Origin: Fortiea sp. LEGE XX443
GTDB taxonomy: Bacteria; Cyanobacteriota; Cyanobacteriia; Cyanobacteriales; Nostocaceae
NCBI RefSeq assembly: GCF_015206815.1
Contig: NZ_JADEXZ010000015.1
Location: 1 to 64,000, forward strand
Reading direction: 5' to 3'
DNA length: 64,000 bases
Shown here: positions 51,773 through 60,122 of the stretch, in pieces
Numbering within the stretch: the stretch's first letter is position 1
Layout: each line of letters begins with the position of its first letter
Notes under the pieces: generated by a model
Databases searched by the model: none
What the model saw: the letters and a program-made list of their open reading frames with translations, nothing else
Told to the model about the DNA's origin: nothing
Program-made: the position numbers and the translations under genes

Positions 51773-52132
51773 CTACTTGTTCAAAATAGCGCCTTTCAAG
51801 CTGGAAACGCGATCTAACGCAGCTTTGGTGTCTTCTGCTGATGCTCCACCTACAGCCATCGCCTCAGTTAGGTGCTTGGCGATCGCATCGAAGTGTTGTT
51901 CCTGTAAATTCATACCTGTGTGGGTTTTGTCCATTGGGCGACCAGTGTATTGCTTTGGCCCTTCAAATATCAGAGAGAAGAAAGCAATTTGATGCGCCCG
52001 CTGTTTCGCCATATCTGTGTTAGCGAAAAATGCTTTGAGGGTGTTGTCTGCGACAATGCGTTTGTGTAAATCATCAACTATTTTCTCAATAGTCGGTTGT
52101 CCGCCAAGTCTGTCATACAATGTTGCACTCAT
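51773..52132 (-). CDS. glbN: Cyanoglobin (group I truncated hemoglobin)
   Basis: A 119-residue truncated hemoglobin. It has the TrHb pattern LYDRLGGQPTIEKIVDDLH, FFANTDMAKQRAHQIAFF (H47 aligns with a distal ligand) and MDKTHTGMNL with the proximal H71. It probably binds oxygen or nitric oxide close to the membrane and protects nitrogen fixation under low oxygen. glbN between nifU and nifH is the arrangement known from Nostoc commune and some other Nostoc strains; Anabaena PCC 7120 lacks it. Confidence 0.96.
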   Translation of the reverse strand: MSATLYDRLGGQPTIEKIVDDLHKRIVADNTLKAFFANTDMAKQRAHQIAFFSLIFEGPKQYTGRPMDKTHTGMNLQEQHFDAIAKHLTEAMAVGGASAEDTKAALDRVSSLKGAILNK

Positions 52133-52434
52133 ATCCTTTTCCTTTGAAGCGTGTTGGATAATGAAATTGCAGGTAGGCGCTGAATACCTTTCTTTGCCTA
52201 TGTGCTGTTAGCTGTTCGTTGTCAGTAGGAATCAAACATTGATGGGAAAACAATTGTATCGGTCAAATCCTACTTTCTGTTCTTATAGCAGGTGACAGGT
52301 AACAGAGGACAGGTGACAGGGTTAAAATCCCTTTGAAGTAAGGGTTTTGTGATTTGTTGATGTCCTCATCTATGTGGCTACTGCTATAGCTACTGCACAT
52401 CAAGGTGTATTTGTGCTGTGGGTAAAATTTAGAG
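52133..52434. other. nifU-glbN spacer with GGTGACA repeats
   Basis: A 302-bp spacer. The segment 52290-52321 contains GGTGACAGGTAACAGAGGACAGGTGACAGG, a heptamer-like array related to those in the nifS-nifU and fdxN-nifB spacers. A promoter for glbN could lie at 52140-52290; no clear box was seen. Confidence 0.5.
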
Positions 52435-53349
52435 TTATGGCTCGACTGCTACTACTACTATGTCTTTGCTGATGCGATCGCGCAGTCTCGATTCAATCGC
52501 TATCTTTAAAGTGGCGGTGCTGCTAGAACATGAACCGCAAGCACCTTGGAGGATAACTTTGACGTTATTTCCTTCTATGTCGTAGAGTTCAACATCTCCA
52601 CCGTCAGCGATCAAGACTGGTCTGACTTCTTCGTCAAGAACTTTTTGAATTAGAGCAATCTTTTGGACGTTGGTTAGTGGTTTTGTTGCTATCTGACCAG
52701 AGTTAAGAATTTCTGGAGTTTCTATGCTGTTATTGCCGTTTTTACTAGCTGTAGCGACTTCTTGTTTAACTTCCTTAATAATATCATCAATTTTTGTTAA
52801 ACAGGAACCGCATCCGCCACCAGCTTTGACATAATTTGTTACCTGCTCCGCACTGGTGAGGTTATTTTCTTTCACCACCCGACGAATCTTAGTATCGCTG
52901 ATCCCAAAGCAGGAGCAAATTAAAACGCCTTCGTCATCGTCGTCATGGGCAGCGAGAGGAATGCCACGATAGTTATAGATTGCGGCTTCTAGAGCTTCCT
53001 GCCCCATAACTGAACAGTGCATTTTAGCTTCAGGTAAGCCGCCGAGGTAATTGGCAATATCTTTATTAGATACTTTCAGGGCTTCATCTAGAGTTAAACC
53101 CTTAACCATTTCGGTCAATGCACTAGAAGAAGCGATCGCACTGGTACAGCCAAAGGTTTGGAAACGTGCATCCAGAATCTTATCAGATTCTACTTCCACT
53201 TTTAGGTGCAGTCTCAAAGCATCGCCGCAAGAAATACTACCTACTTCTCCTGTTGCAACCTTAACTCCAGGTTCGCTGGTTTCTTCAATTGTTCCCTGAT
53301 TCTTGGGATCGTAAAACAGTTCTAATACTTTATCTGTGTAGTCCCACAT
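52435..53349 (-). CDS. nifU: Fe-S cluster assembly scaffold NifU
   Basis: The 304-residue modular scaffold builds clusters for nitrogenase with NifS. An IscU-like N-terminal domain ([19 protein letters not shown]; cysteines in [19 protein letters not shown] and KMHCSVMG) is followed by a [2Fe-2S] central domain ([15 protein letters not shown] and GGGCGSCL) and a C-terminal Nfu domain ([14 protein letters not shown]). Full length is normal. It is downstream of nifS by 97 bp, with a heptamer array in between. Confidence 0.97.
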   Translation of the reverse strand: MWDYTDKVLELFYDPKNQGTIEETSEPGVKVATGEVGSISCGDALRLHLKVEVESDKILDARFQTFGCTSAIASSSALTEMVKGLTLDEALKVSNKDIANYLGGLPEAKMHCSVMGQEALEAAIYNYRGIPLAAHDDDDEGVLICSCFGISDTKIRRVVKENNLTSAEQVTNYVKAGGGCGSCLTKIDDIIKEVKQEVATASKNGNNSIETPEILNSGQIATKPLTNVQKIALIQKVLDEEVRPVLIADGGDVELYDIEGNNVKVILQGACGSCSSSTATLKIAIESRLRDRISKDIVVVAVEP

Positions 53350-53376
53350 ATTAAGTTCCGAGTGCTGAGTGGAGAG

Positions 53377-53445
53377 AGGTGACAGGTGATAGGTGACAGG
53401 TGACAGGTGATAGAAAATTATCTGTAACCTGTTCCCTGTAACCTA
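53377..53445. repeat. GGTGACA/AGGTGAT heptamer array in the nifS-nifU spacer
   Basis: Tandem AGGTGAC and AGGTGAT units (53378-53412) are followed by AAAATTATCTG and inverted copies (TAACCTGTTCCCTGTAACCTA). The 28-bp core at 53405-53432 is identical to 55062-55089 in the fdxN-nifB spacer. It should fold as an imperfect hairpin in the nifS-nifU mRNA. Confidence 0.8.
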
Positions 53446-53446
53446 T

Positions 53447-54649
53447 TTATCGATGTGCTAGTGTTTGTTCTTGGGATTGCAACCAACCTGCGTCGTCGTT
53501 TTTGAATGGTGACAGAGCGCGTAGACGTTCTACAATTTCGGGCATGACTTCAATGACGCGATCGATTTCAGCGTCGGTGGTGTAGCGACAAAGACTGAAG
53601 CGAATGGAACCATGCAGAGTTGTGTATGGTAAACCCATTGCCCGGAGAACGTGGGATGGTTCGAGTGAACCGGAGGTGCAAGCGGAACCTGATGAAGCAC
53701 AGATACCGTATTTATTTAACAACAGTAATATAGCTTCACCTTCGATATATTTAAAACCGAGGTTGGTGGTGTTGGGCAATCTATTTTTGGTATCGCCGTT
53801 AACTTCACAATCAGGAATTTTATTGAGGAGAGTTTGTTCCAGGCGATCGCGCAACTGTCTTTCTCTTTTGGTTGCTTCTTCTAAATGTAGCAGTTCTAAT
53901 TCGGCTGCTTTACCTAAAGCGACAATACCCGGAACATTCTCTGTACCCGCGCGGCGACCGCGTTCTTGGTGTCCACCAATCAGTAAAGGACGGAATCTCA
54001 CACCCCGGCGCACATACAATGCACCGATACCTTTGGGTGCGTGGATTTTGTGACCAGACATAGTTAACATATCTATGGTGCTGGCCTTCATGTTCAGGGG
54101 TAGTTTACCCACTGCTTGCACTGCATCAACGTGGAACAGTGCGCCCCGTTCTTTAACTCGTAAGCCAATCTGCTCAATTGGAAAAATCGTGCCTGTCTCG
54201 TTGTTGGCATACATGATTGTTACCAAGGCGGTGTTACCTGTCAGCGAGGCTTCTAGTTCATCTAGATCCAACTGTCCTTGACTATTCACTGACAGATAAG
54301 TAACACTGTAACCTTGGGTTTCCAGTTGTTTGCAGACATTCAACACCGCTGGGTGTTCTACTTGGGTGGTGATGATGTGGCGCTTTTCTGGTTGGGCTGA
54401 CAATGCAGCACGAATAGCGGCGTTATCTCCCTCTGTTCCACAACTGGTAAAAACAATTTCTGATTCATCTGCTCCCAAAAGGGCGGCCAATTGTTCTCTG
54501 GCTGTTTTGACTGCTTTAGCCAGTTGCCCACCAAAGGTGTGCATACTTGAGGGGTTGGCGTAATATTCGGTTAAGTAGGGCATCATTGCCTCTACGACTT
54601 GTGGATCTACCCTAGTGGTAGCATTATTGTCTAGATAAATGATGCTCAT
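53447..54649 (-). CDS. nifS: Cysteine desulfurase NifS
   Basis: A PLP enzyme that removes sulfur from cysteine and passes it to NifU. The 400-residue protein has the PLP-lysine motif TMSGHKIHAPKGIGALY, the active-site Cys loop CASSGSACTSGSLEPSHVL, and the N-terminal MSIIYLDNNATTRVDPQVVEAM. It starts 2 bp after the fdxN stop, so the two are co-translated. Confidence 0.97.
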   Translation of the reverse strand: MSIIYLDNNATTRVDPQVVEAMMPYLTEYYANPSSMHTFGGQLAKAVKTAREQLAALLGADESEIVFTSCGTEGDNAAIRAALSAQPEKRHIITTQVEHPAVLNVCKQLETQGYSVTYLSVNSQGQLDLDELEASLTGNTALVTIMYANNETGTIFPIEQIGLRVKERGALFHVDAVQAVGKLPLNMKASTIDMLTMSGHKIHAPKGIGALYVRRGVRFRPLLIGGHQERGRRAGTENVPGIVALGKAAELELLHLEEATKRERQLRDRLEQTLLNKIPDCEVNGDTKNRLPNTTNLGFKYIEGEAILLLLNKYGICASSGSACTSGSLEPSHVLRAMGLPYTTLHGSIRFSLCRYTTDAEIDRVIEVMPEIVERLRALSPFKNDDAGWLQSQEQTLAHR

Positions 54650-54651
54650 TC

Positions 54652-54999
54652 TTATACCCCTAAAATTTCACCCTGATGTTTTTGCAATTGTTCTGAGAAC
54701 TTCCGAGAATAACAATCAAACCAACGTTCCCAATAATCTTGTTTTTTTGTTAATTTCCCTATAACGCGATTATATTTAGCAAACCAGCTTTCCCAATAAT
54801 CGTTTGTCTCTTTAATGCAACCATCACAGGTTGGGCAACCAGCTTTACATTGAGGCACTGTATAAATGCTCCCAACACAGTTTGTGCAAAGTGCGGGGTC
54901 AATCCAGTGGATACCGTCAACTATTTTAATTGCGCCAGTGGGACATACAGACTCACAGAGATTGCAAGAAATACACTGGCCAGTAATCTTATAAGCCAT
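54652..54999 (-). CDS. fdxN: Ferredoxin FdxN (2x[4Fe-4S]), uninterrupted
   Basis: A 115-residue bacterial-type ferredoxin linked to nifB. Cluster motifs are CISCNLCESVCPTGAI and CTNCVGSIYTVPQC plus CKAGCPTCDGC. It probably supplies electrons to NifB. In Anabaena PCC 7120 this gene is split by a large excisable element; here the frame is intact. It lies between nifB and nifS, with a repeat-rich 115-bp spacer from nifB and a 2-bp gap to nifS. Confidence 0.95.
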   Translation of the reverse strand: MAYKITGQCISCNLCESVCPTGAIKIVDGIHWIDPALCTNCVGSIYTVPQCKAGCPTCDGCIKETNDYWESWFAKYNRVIGKLTKKQDYWERWFDCYSRKFSEQLQKHQGEILGV

Positions 55000-55018
55000 G
55001 ATTATTCTCCTTGCGAAT

Positions 55019-55114
55019 GAGGTGACAGGTGATAGGTGATAGGTGATAGGTGACAGGTGATAGGTGATAGAAAATTATCTGTAACCTGTAACCTATAACC
55101 TGTAACCTATTTCC
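55019..55114. repeat. AGGTGAT heptamer array with inverted copies in the fdxN-nifB spacer
   Basis: AGGTGAC/AGGTGAT units run from 55020 to 55069, followed by AAAATTATCTG and five inverted units of the TAACCTG/TAACCTA form (55081-55110). The array almost fills the spacer and can form a long imperfect hairpin in the nifB-fdxN mRNA. Confidence 0.85.
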
Positions 55115-56557
55115 CTATTTCCCTAATTCTTGGATGTATTGCTCGTAAAACTCTAAAGCAACCTTCTCGATTACGTCGTAAGCTTCAACGGTCTGTATGC
55201 CAGCTTCGTGCAATTTTTCTTTAGGACAGTTGCCAATTTTGGAAACCAACACGGCTTTACAATCTGCAATTGTCTTCATGATATTGTCTGCGGTCGCTTC
55301 TTCACCGTATCCACCTTGACAATATTGATCAATCTTACGGTGACTAACGAAACGAACTTCACTGCCATCCACTTCGTAAATTTGAAATTCTTTAACATGT
55401 CCGAAGTGTTGGTTAACTAATCCGCCGCCTTTGGTTGCAACTGCAACTAAGATTTTTGGATTGTTAGCACTTTGTGGTTTGCCTGTTTTTGCCTTTTCTT
55501 TGGCTGCTTTAATTTCTTCTCTAAATTTCTCAATACCTTCGTGAACTTCTTGGCGTTTGCTGAAGTCGTACTCTGGAGACATTTCCAAGAAATTCTCTTT
55601 AGTGAATTCTTGACTGCGGTCTTCACCCAATAATCCGATCGCATCAGCACGACATTGACGGCAGTGGCGCATCATTTTCATGTTGCCGGCACACTGGTCT
55701 TGCACTAACTTGAGTTCTTTGGATGAGGGGCCGCGTTGACCTGTTAAGCCGAAGTGTGTGCCGTGTTCTGGTGCAGAAATCAAAGGCATGATGTTATGCA
55801 AGAATGCACCACGCTCACGAATTGCCTTGTTGACTTCAACTAAGTGCTGGTCGTTGATTCCGGGAATCATCACGGAGTTAACTTTGCACAGAATGTCGGC
55901 TTCTCTTAGAGCTTGTAAACCTTCTAGCTGCTTTTCGAGCAGGATTTTGGCTCCTTCCACGCCTCTGTAACGCTTGCGCTTATAGTGAACCCATGAGTAA
56001 ATCTGCGCGCCGATTTCTGGGTCTATGGTGTTAAGGGTGATAGTAACGTGATCTATATTTAATTGTTTAATGCGATCGATGTATTCAGTTAGCATTAAAC
56101 CGTTGGTTGATAAGCAAAGCTTGATATCTGGTGCTTTGTCTGCAATCAACTCAAAGGTGCGGAATGTTTTGTCTGGATTAGCTAGGGGATCGCCAGGGCC
56201 AGCAATTCCCAAAACTGTCATTTGGGGAATTTTGCCTGCGATGACTAAAGCTTTGTGGGCTGCTTCTTCGGGGGTAAGTAACTCGCTAACTACGCCAGGA
56301 CGGCTTTCGTTGGCACAGTCATATTTGCGGTTGCAATAGTTGCATTGAATGTTGCAAGCAGGTGCAACGGCAACGTGCATTCTTGCATAGTGATGGTGAG
56401 CTTCTTCGCTGTAGCAGGGATGTTTAGCAATGCGTTCTTGGAGCTTTTCGTCCATTTCCACGGTGGCGCTGCTTTTGCTGTCGCATCCGCAACCACCAGA
56501 TTTTGCTTGGGTAGGTGTCGATTCAGTAACGGAGGAGCCTGTAACCTGTGGTGTCAT
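55115..56557 (-). CDS. nifB: FeMo-cofactor biosynthesis radical SAM protein NifB
   Basis: It fuses Fe-S clusters and inserts carbide to make NifB-co. The protein has the radical SAM motif CNIQCNYC (in [18 protein letters not shown]), a [11 protein letters not shown] block, further Cys at [13 protein letters not shown], and a C-terminal NifX-like domain starting near [20 protein letters not shown]. The frame is open from a TTG at 56569; the ATG at 56557 ([12 protein letters not shown]) is preferred, giving 480 residues. It is the first gene of the nifB-fdxN-nifS-nifU unit. Confidence 0.97.
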   Translation of the reverse strand: MTPQVTGSSVTESTPTQAKSGGCGCDSKSSATVEMDEKLQERIAKHPCYSEEAHHHYARMHVAVAPACNIQCNYCNRKYDCANESRPGVVSELLTPEEAAHKALVIAGKIPQMTVLGIAGPGDPLANPDKTFRTFELIADKAPDIKLCLSTNGLMLTEYIDRIKQLNIDHVTITLNTIDPEIGAQIYSWVHYKRKRYRGVEGAKILLEKQLEGLQALREADILCKVNSVMIPGINDQHLVEVNKAIRERGAFLHNIMPLISAPEHGTHFGLTGQRGPSSKELKLVQDQCAGNMKMMRHCRQCRADAIGLLGEDRSQEFTKENFLEMSPEYDFSKRQEVHEGIEKFREEIKAAKEKAKTGKPQSANNPKILVAVATKGGGLVNQHFGHVKEFQIYEVDGSEVRFVSHRKIDQYCQGGYGEEATADNIMKTIADCKAVLVSKIGNCPKEKLHEAGIQTVEAYDVIEKVALEFYEQYIQELGK

Positions 56558-57570
56558 TGAATTTCGCAAATGTCGGTGGACTAAGCTGCCACTGTGGGAG
56601 ATGCCGTTGCTATTTTGTCTGCCCTAGAATGGAAGTCGCGGCTGCCGCACTGCCCGCAAGAGTGCATCCTTTGGTTGTAGCAAAGCTACTTGGTGGGTAA
56701 CTTTGCTGATGACAGCAGGCTATAAGTCCTTGTTCTTCGGCTGGTGTGTGTCAACTTTTTGGTCTTGGGTAGAGTTGGTGTGTACAGCCGCAACTTCGAT
56801 TCACCGAGGCATGGTGCTATCTCATCCCTCCACTCACTTTTGGCTCTTTGTTTTGCTTGGAGCTTTAAGTGATTGGCGATATATGATTTATAGCAGCCGT
56901 TTTTTCGATTGCCTGGCCGTTACTTGTGGATAGAATTTATTGGATTTATTACATTTGTACTCAAATCTGGAAACCTTGATATTGAGCCATAAAAAAATTT
57001 ATAATTTTTTTTTCGGGTAGGGGTTCTAGTATTTTTAAGTCAGGGTTCTAGTATTTTTAGAGTGGGGTTTAGGATTTCTTTGTACTCAGCTATAACCCAA
57101 TATCAGCAAAGCTTTTCAGCTATTTTTTGCTGATTTCAGGATACAAAAAAATGTACTCAACTACCCCTTGCATCTTGCTGAAAACGTCGAGTTGGCAAGG
57201 ATTTAAGGGGAAAAACTGGAGCAGATTACTTCGTACTACTCCAGATACGTGCGAAATTCAATTCTGTATACAACATATCATTTTTTTTTAGAGAAAAATG
57301 TAATTCACATTTTCTTAAGTTTTCTCAGTTTAATGAGATTAAATAGCACTGAAGAGTATGATTGTGTTAGGTTTCAAGGTTTTCTGCTCCAGGTAAATTA
57401 ATGAAGATATTTTGCAAAAATTAACGTTTTTATATAAAAAGAAAAATATTTTGATATTGAATTAGCAGCATATCTAACAGATAGCATAAAAAGTTAAGTG
57501 CGTCACAAATCGGCAGCGATCGCTACACTAAAGGCATAGGCAAGCAATACAGGGTTGCAGGGGGAATGCT
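56558..57570. promoter_or_regulatory. Gene-free region upstream of nifB
   Basis: About 1 kb between nifB and the divergent oxidoreductase. It should contain the nifB promoter. Notable items are GTAGCAAAGCTAC at 56678-56690 (an NtcA-like half-site pair, but with 7 rather than 8 bases between) and a direct repeat of GGTTCTAGTATTTTTA (about 57020-57035 and 57046-57061). AT-rich DNA follows at 57280-57480. The ORF at 56703-56933 has no family features and was not called. Confidence 0.5.
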
Positions 57571-58512
57571 ATGAAGGCAGTCATTATCCGGGGCTATGGA
57601 AGCACTGATGTTTTGCAGTATGAAGATTGGATGCAGCCGCAAATTAAGCCTGACCAAATACTTGTGAAAGTCCACGCCAGCAGCGTTAACCCCGCCGACT
57701 GGAAGATTCGCAAGGGAATGTTGAGTGTGTTGACAGGTAGAAACTTTCCGTTGATTTTGGGGTTTGATGTGGCGGGAGAGGTGGTAAGTGTTGGTTCCCA
57801 AGTCACGCGCTTCAAAGCTGGAGATGCGATTTACGGTAGCACTAGCTTTCCTGGCGGTGCATACGCGGAATTTGCAGCCATTCCTGAGAATTTAGCAGCA
57901 CCCAAACCAGCAAATTTGAGCTATGAAGAAGCAGCCACCGTACCTTTAGCCGCGCTGACAGCTTTGCAAGCTTTACGTGACTTGGGAAATATCCAAGCTG
58001 GACAGACAGTTTTGATTAATGGTGCTGCGGGTGGCGTGGGTATATTTGCAGTGCAAATTGCTAAGGCTTTGGAGACAGAGGTAACGGGAGTTTGCAGTAC
58101 CAAAAATCTAGATTTTGTTAAATCTCTAGGCGCAGATAGTGTTGTTGATTATACGCAACAAGACTTCACCACAGAGTCAACAAAGTATGACATTATTTTT
58201 GATACAGTTGCCAAACGAGCATTTTCTACCTGTAGAGAAGTGCTGAAACCAAATGGAATTTATGTTACAACTTTGCCTACGCCTGAAGTTTTGATCCAAG
58301 GTTTGTTGACAATGTTTTTACCTGGTCAAAAAGCGAAATTAGTAGTTGAAAGACCAAATAGCCAAGACTTGATTTATTTAAAAGACTTGATTGAGGCGGG
58401 TAAAATTCGCGCTGTCATCGACCGGACTTTTTCATTGCAAGAATTAGCGGCGGCTCATGCTTATAGTGAGAGTGAACGGGCTGTTGGTAAAATTGCGATC
58501 GCAATTAATTGA
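57571..58512 (+). CDS. NAD(P)H-dependent quinone oxidoreductase-like MDR protein
   Basis: A 313-residue zinc-free medium-chain dehydrogenase/reductase. The GroES-like N-terminal domain (PDQILVKVHASSVNPADWKIRKG, GFDVAGEVVSVGSQVTRFKAGD) precedes a Rossmann domain with GAAGGVGIFAVQIAK and VVDYTQQDF. The zinc ligands of alcohol dehydrogenases are absent. It probably reduces a quinone or enone with NADPH; the substrate is not evident. It is divergent from nifB and separated by about 1 kb, so not obviously part of nitrogen fixation. Confidence 0.9.
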   Translation: MKAVIIRGYGSTDVLQYEDWMQPQIKPDQILVKVHASSVNPADWKIRKGMLSVLTGRNFPLILGFDVAGEVVSVGSQVTRFKAGDAIYGSTSFPGGAYAEFAAIPENLAAPKPANLSYEEAATVPLAALTALQALRDLGNIQAGQTVLINGAAGGVGIFAVQIAKALETEVTGVCSTKNLDFVKSLGADSVVDYTQQDFTTESTKYDIIFDTVAKRAFSTCREVLKPNGIYVTTLPTPEVLIQGLLTMFLPGQKAKLVVERPNSQDLIYLKDLIEAGKIRAVIDRTFSLQELAAAHAYSESERAVGKIAIAIN

Positions 58513-58577
58513 TACTTCACGCACAGATGCAGAGAGTCAGAGTTTTAAAATACTCCTCCGCGTCTATGTGTACAGTT

Positions 58578-59303
58578 TTAGGCGATCGCTTCAGGATCAA
58601 TACCTAACTCACGTAACTTAGCTGCTAAGATATCAGCACGTTGGCGTTCTTGTTCCGCCTGTTCACTACTCCATAACAGCAGATTTCCTTCTCTATCCCA
58701 CCACCTTAGCCAATTAATGGTTTGGCATAATCTTTCACCCCGCCAAATTCCGAGAAACAACTCTAACTCTGGAATCCAGAATCGTCCATTTGCATCTGCT
58801 GTTTGCAAAGTATATTGTCCATTTTCCAAACATCTTACTTCCAGACTTGGTTCGTAAGGATCGTAGGCGACGTAGGTAGGAACTTGCAGAATTTGTTCGT
58901 AAAAATGGAGTTTACCATAAGGTGGAGTTGAGCGCACTGATAATTCTCCACCTTCTGTGTCTGAGAGAAATTCCATCACTACCGCCACAGCCGCACCTTC
59001 TAAATGTGGGGTGTAACTGCGACGAATCACATCAGCGGCTACTGGTTGGACTTGAGGGACGTAAAACCAATCTGGTGCTTTGACGACGATTTTTTTATTG
59101 ACTGTGGCGACAAGCCCAAAATTAGAGCCAATCAGCATTTGAGGTTGGATGCGCCCGGAACTTCCTAAAGCATCGGTAAGTGCTGCGGCTAGAGTAGGTT
59201 GCTGAATATTTTCCACTGGATCATCAGGTAAAATGAAGTCGGCTGGAAGGGCTTCCCAGGTAATATTTAGTTCTTTTTGGATGGGGTTAATTTGTAGAAC
59301 CAT
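58578..59303 (-). CDS. Uma2-family protein with a C-terminal coiled coil
   Basis: A 241-residue protein of the Uma2/DUF820 group, a longer subtype: IQSxDx-type core replaced by FILPDDPVENIQQPTLAAAL, PDWFYVPQVQPV, AVVMEFLSDTEGGELSVR, YEQILQVPTYVAYDPY and LELFLGIWRG. The end (SEQAEQERQRADILAAKLRELGIDPEAI) is the coiled coil common in these proteins. The nuclease fold is kept but the role is unknown. It is a single gene, convergent with the oxidoreductase 65 bp away. Confidence 0.85.
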   Translation of the reverse strand: MVLQINPIQKELNITWEALPADFILPDDPVENIQQPTLAAALTDALGSSGRIQPQMLIGSNFGLVATVNKKIVVKAPDWFYVPQVQPVAADVIRRSYTPHLEGAAVAVVMEFLSDTEGGELSVRSTPPYGKLHFYEQILQVPTYVAYDPYEPSLEVRCLENGQYTLQTADANGRFWIPELELFLGIWRGERLCQTINWLRWWDREGNLLLWSSEQAEQERQRADILAAKLRELGIDPEAIA

Positions 59304-60122
59304 ATAAATACTCCTAAGATTAATTCATTATTATTAGCTTAGTAGTGATGCCATTTCACCTAATTCATCTAGGTAAATTATACTGATGCGATCGCCTCAT
59401 CTCACAAACTTTCAGCGAACTAAATTTAACCGTCGAACAAATTTTTCAAAGCATCGCCTAATCAAGCGCGTTAAAATTTACAGCAGTATTTAACGTAGGT
59501 TGGGTGTAGCAAAGCGAAACCCAACAGATATATAGATGGCGATCGCTTGACTTTAAAGACAGTCACTACAATTTTTAGCAAATGCGATTATCGAATTTTG
59601 ACATTTCAGGTTCTAAACGAAAACATTCTTGTTTCAAGTAAAAACGTTCCTGTTTGAAGTGAGAACATTCTTGTTTGAAGTGAAAACGTTCCTGTTTTGA
59701 GCTTGAAGTTTCGTGTTCTGAGGTGGAATGATGGAGTTCTGAAGCTGAAACTTCGAGTTCTGAAGCTGAAAGTTGAGCCTTTTTACTCAAACGTTGAGGT
59801 TCAAAGGGTGAAAGGTGAGGCTTTGAGGTGGAAGCGTCAGGAAATTTTCTGCGTTGGATGTTGTGGAATGTTGTTTTGTCTCACGCAGAAGCCCAGAAGC
59901 GCAGAGAAAAATAAGAAAGTTTTTGACTTTTATCACAATTGTTTTGCGGAAAGTGCTGAATCCGGCATGATTTACTTAACAGTAATCAGTGAACAGTGAA
60001 CAGTAATCAGCAATATATTTTGAAGTCCTTCACTTCTAAAAAGTGGTAGTCAACAAGAGTCAAATCTCCAACTGAAACCGTGATAACTGATAACTGATAA
60101 CTGAACTATACAAGCTTGTGAG
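59304..60122. other. Gene-free region with repeats between the Uma2 and CHAT genes
   Basis: About 820 bp. It holds the 21-bp array (59599-59787) and AGTAATCAGTGAACAGTGAACAG with GATAACTGATAACTGATAACTG (59982-60106), another heptamer-type family. The rest should hold the promoters of the flanking genes. ORFs in both directions through the 21-bp array are repeat products and were not called. Confidence 0.6.
59599..59787. repeat. 21-bp tandem repeat array, about nine units
   Basis: Units start at 59620, 59641, 59662, 59683, 59704, 59725, 59746 and 59767, of the form AAAACgTTCcTGTTTGAAGTG, with a degenerate unit before. The first half alternates two subtypes (CATTCTT and CGTTCCT). The period of 21 gives open frames of period seven in both directions. 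Confidence 0.85.

Noticed and set aside
55019-55114. CRISPR-like direct repeats between fdxN and nifB
   Set aside because: Units are seven bases with no spacers; this is a heptamer array, not a CRISPR.
56703-56933. 76-codon plus-strand ORF upstream of nifB
   Set aside because: Trp/Ser/Phe-rich with no family match and located in the nifB control region.
59575-59999. Two opposite ORFs with heptad-like repeats
   Set aside because: Both arise from one 21-bp tandem array that is open in both directions.
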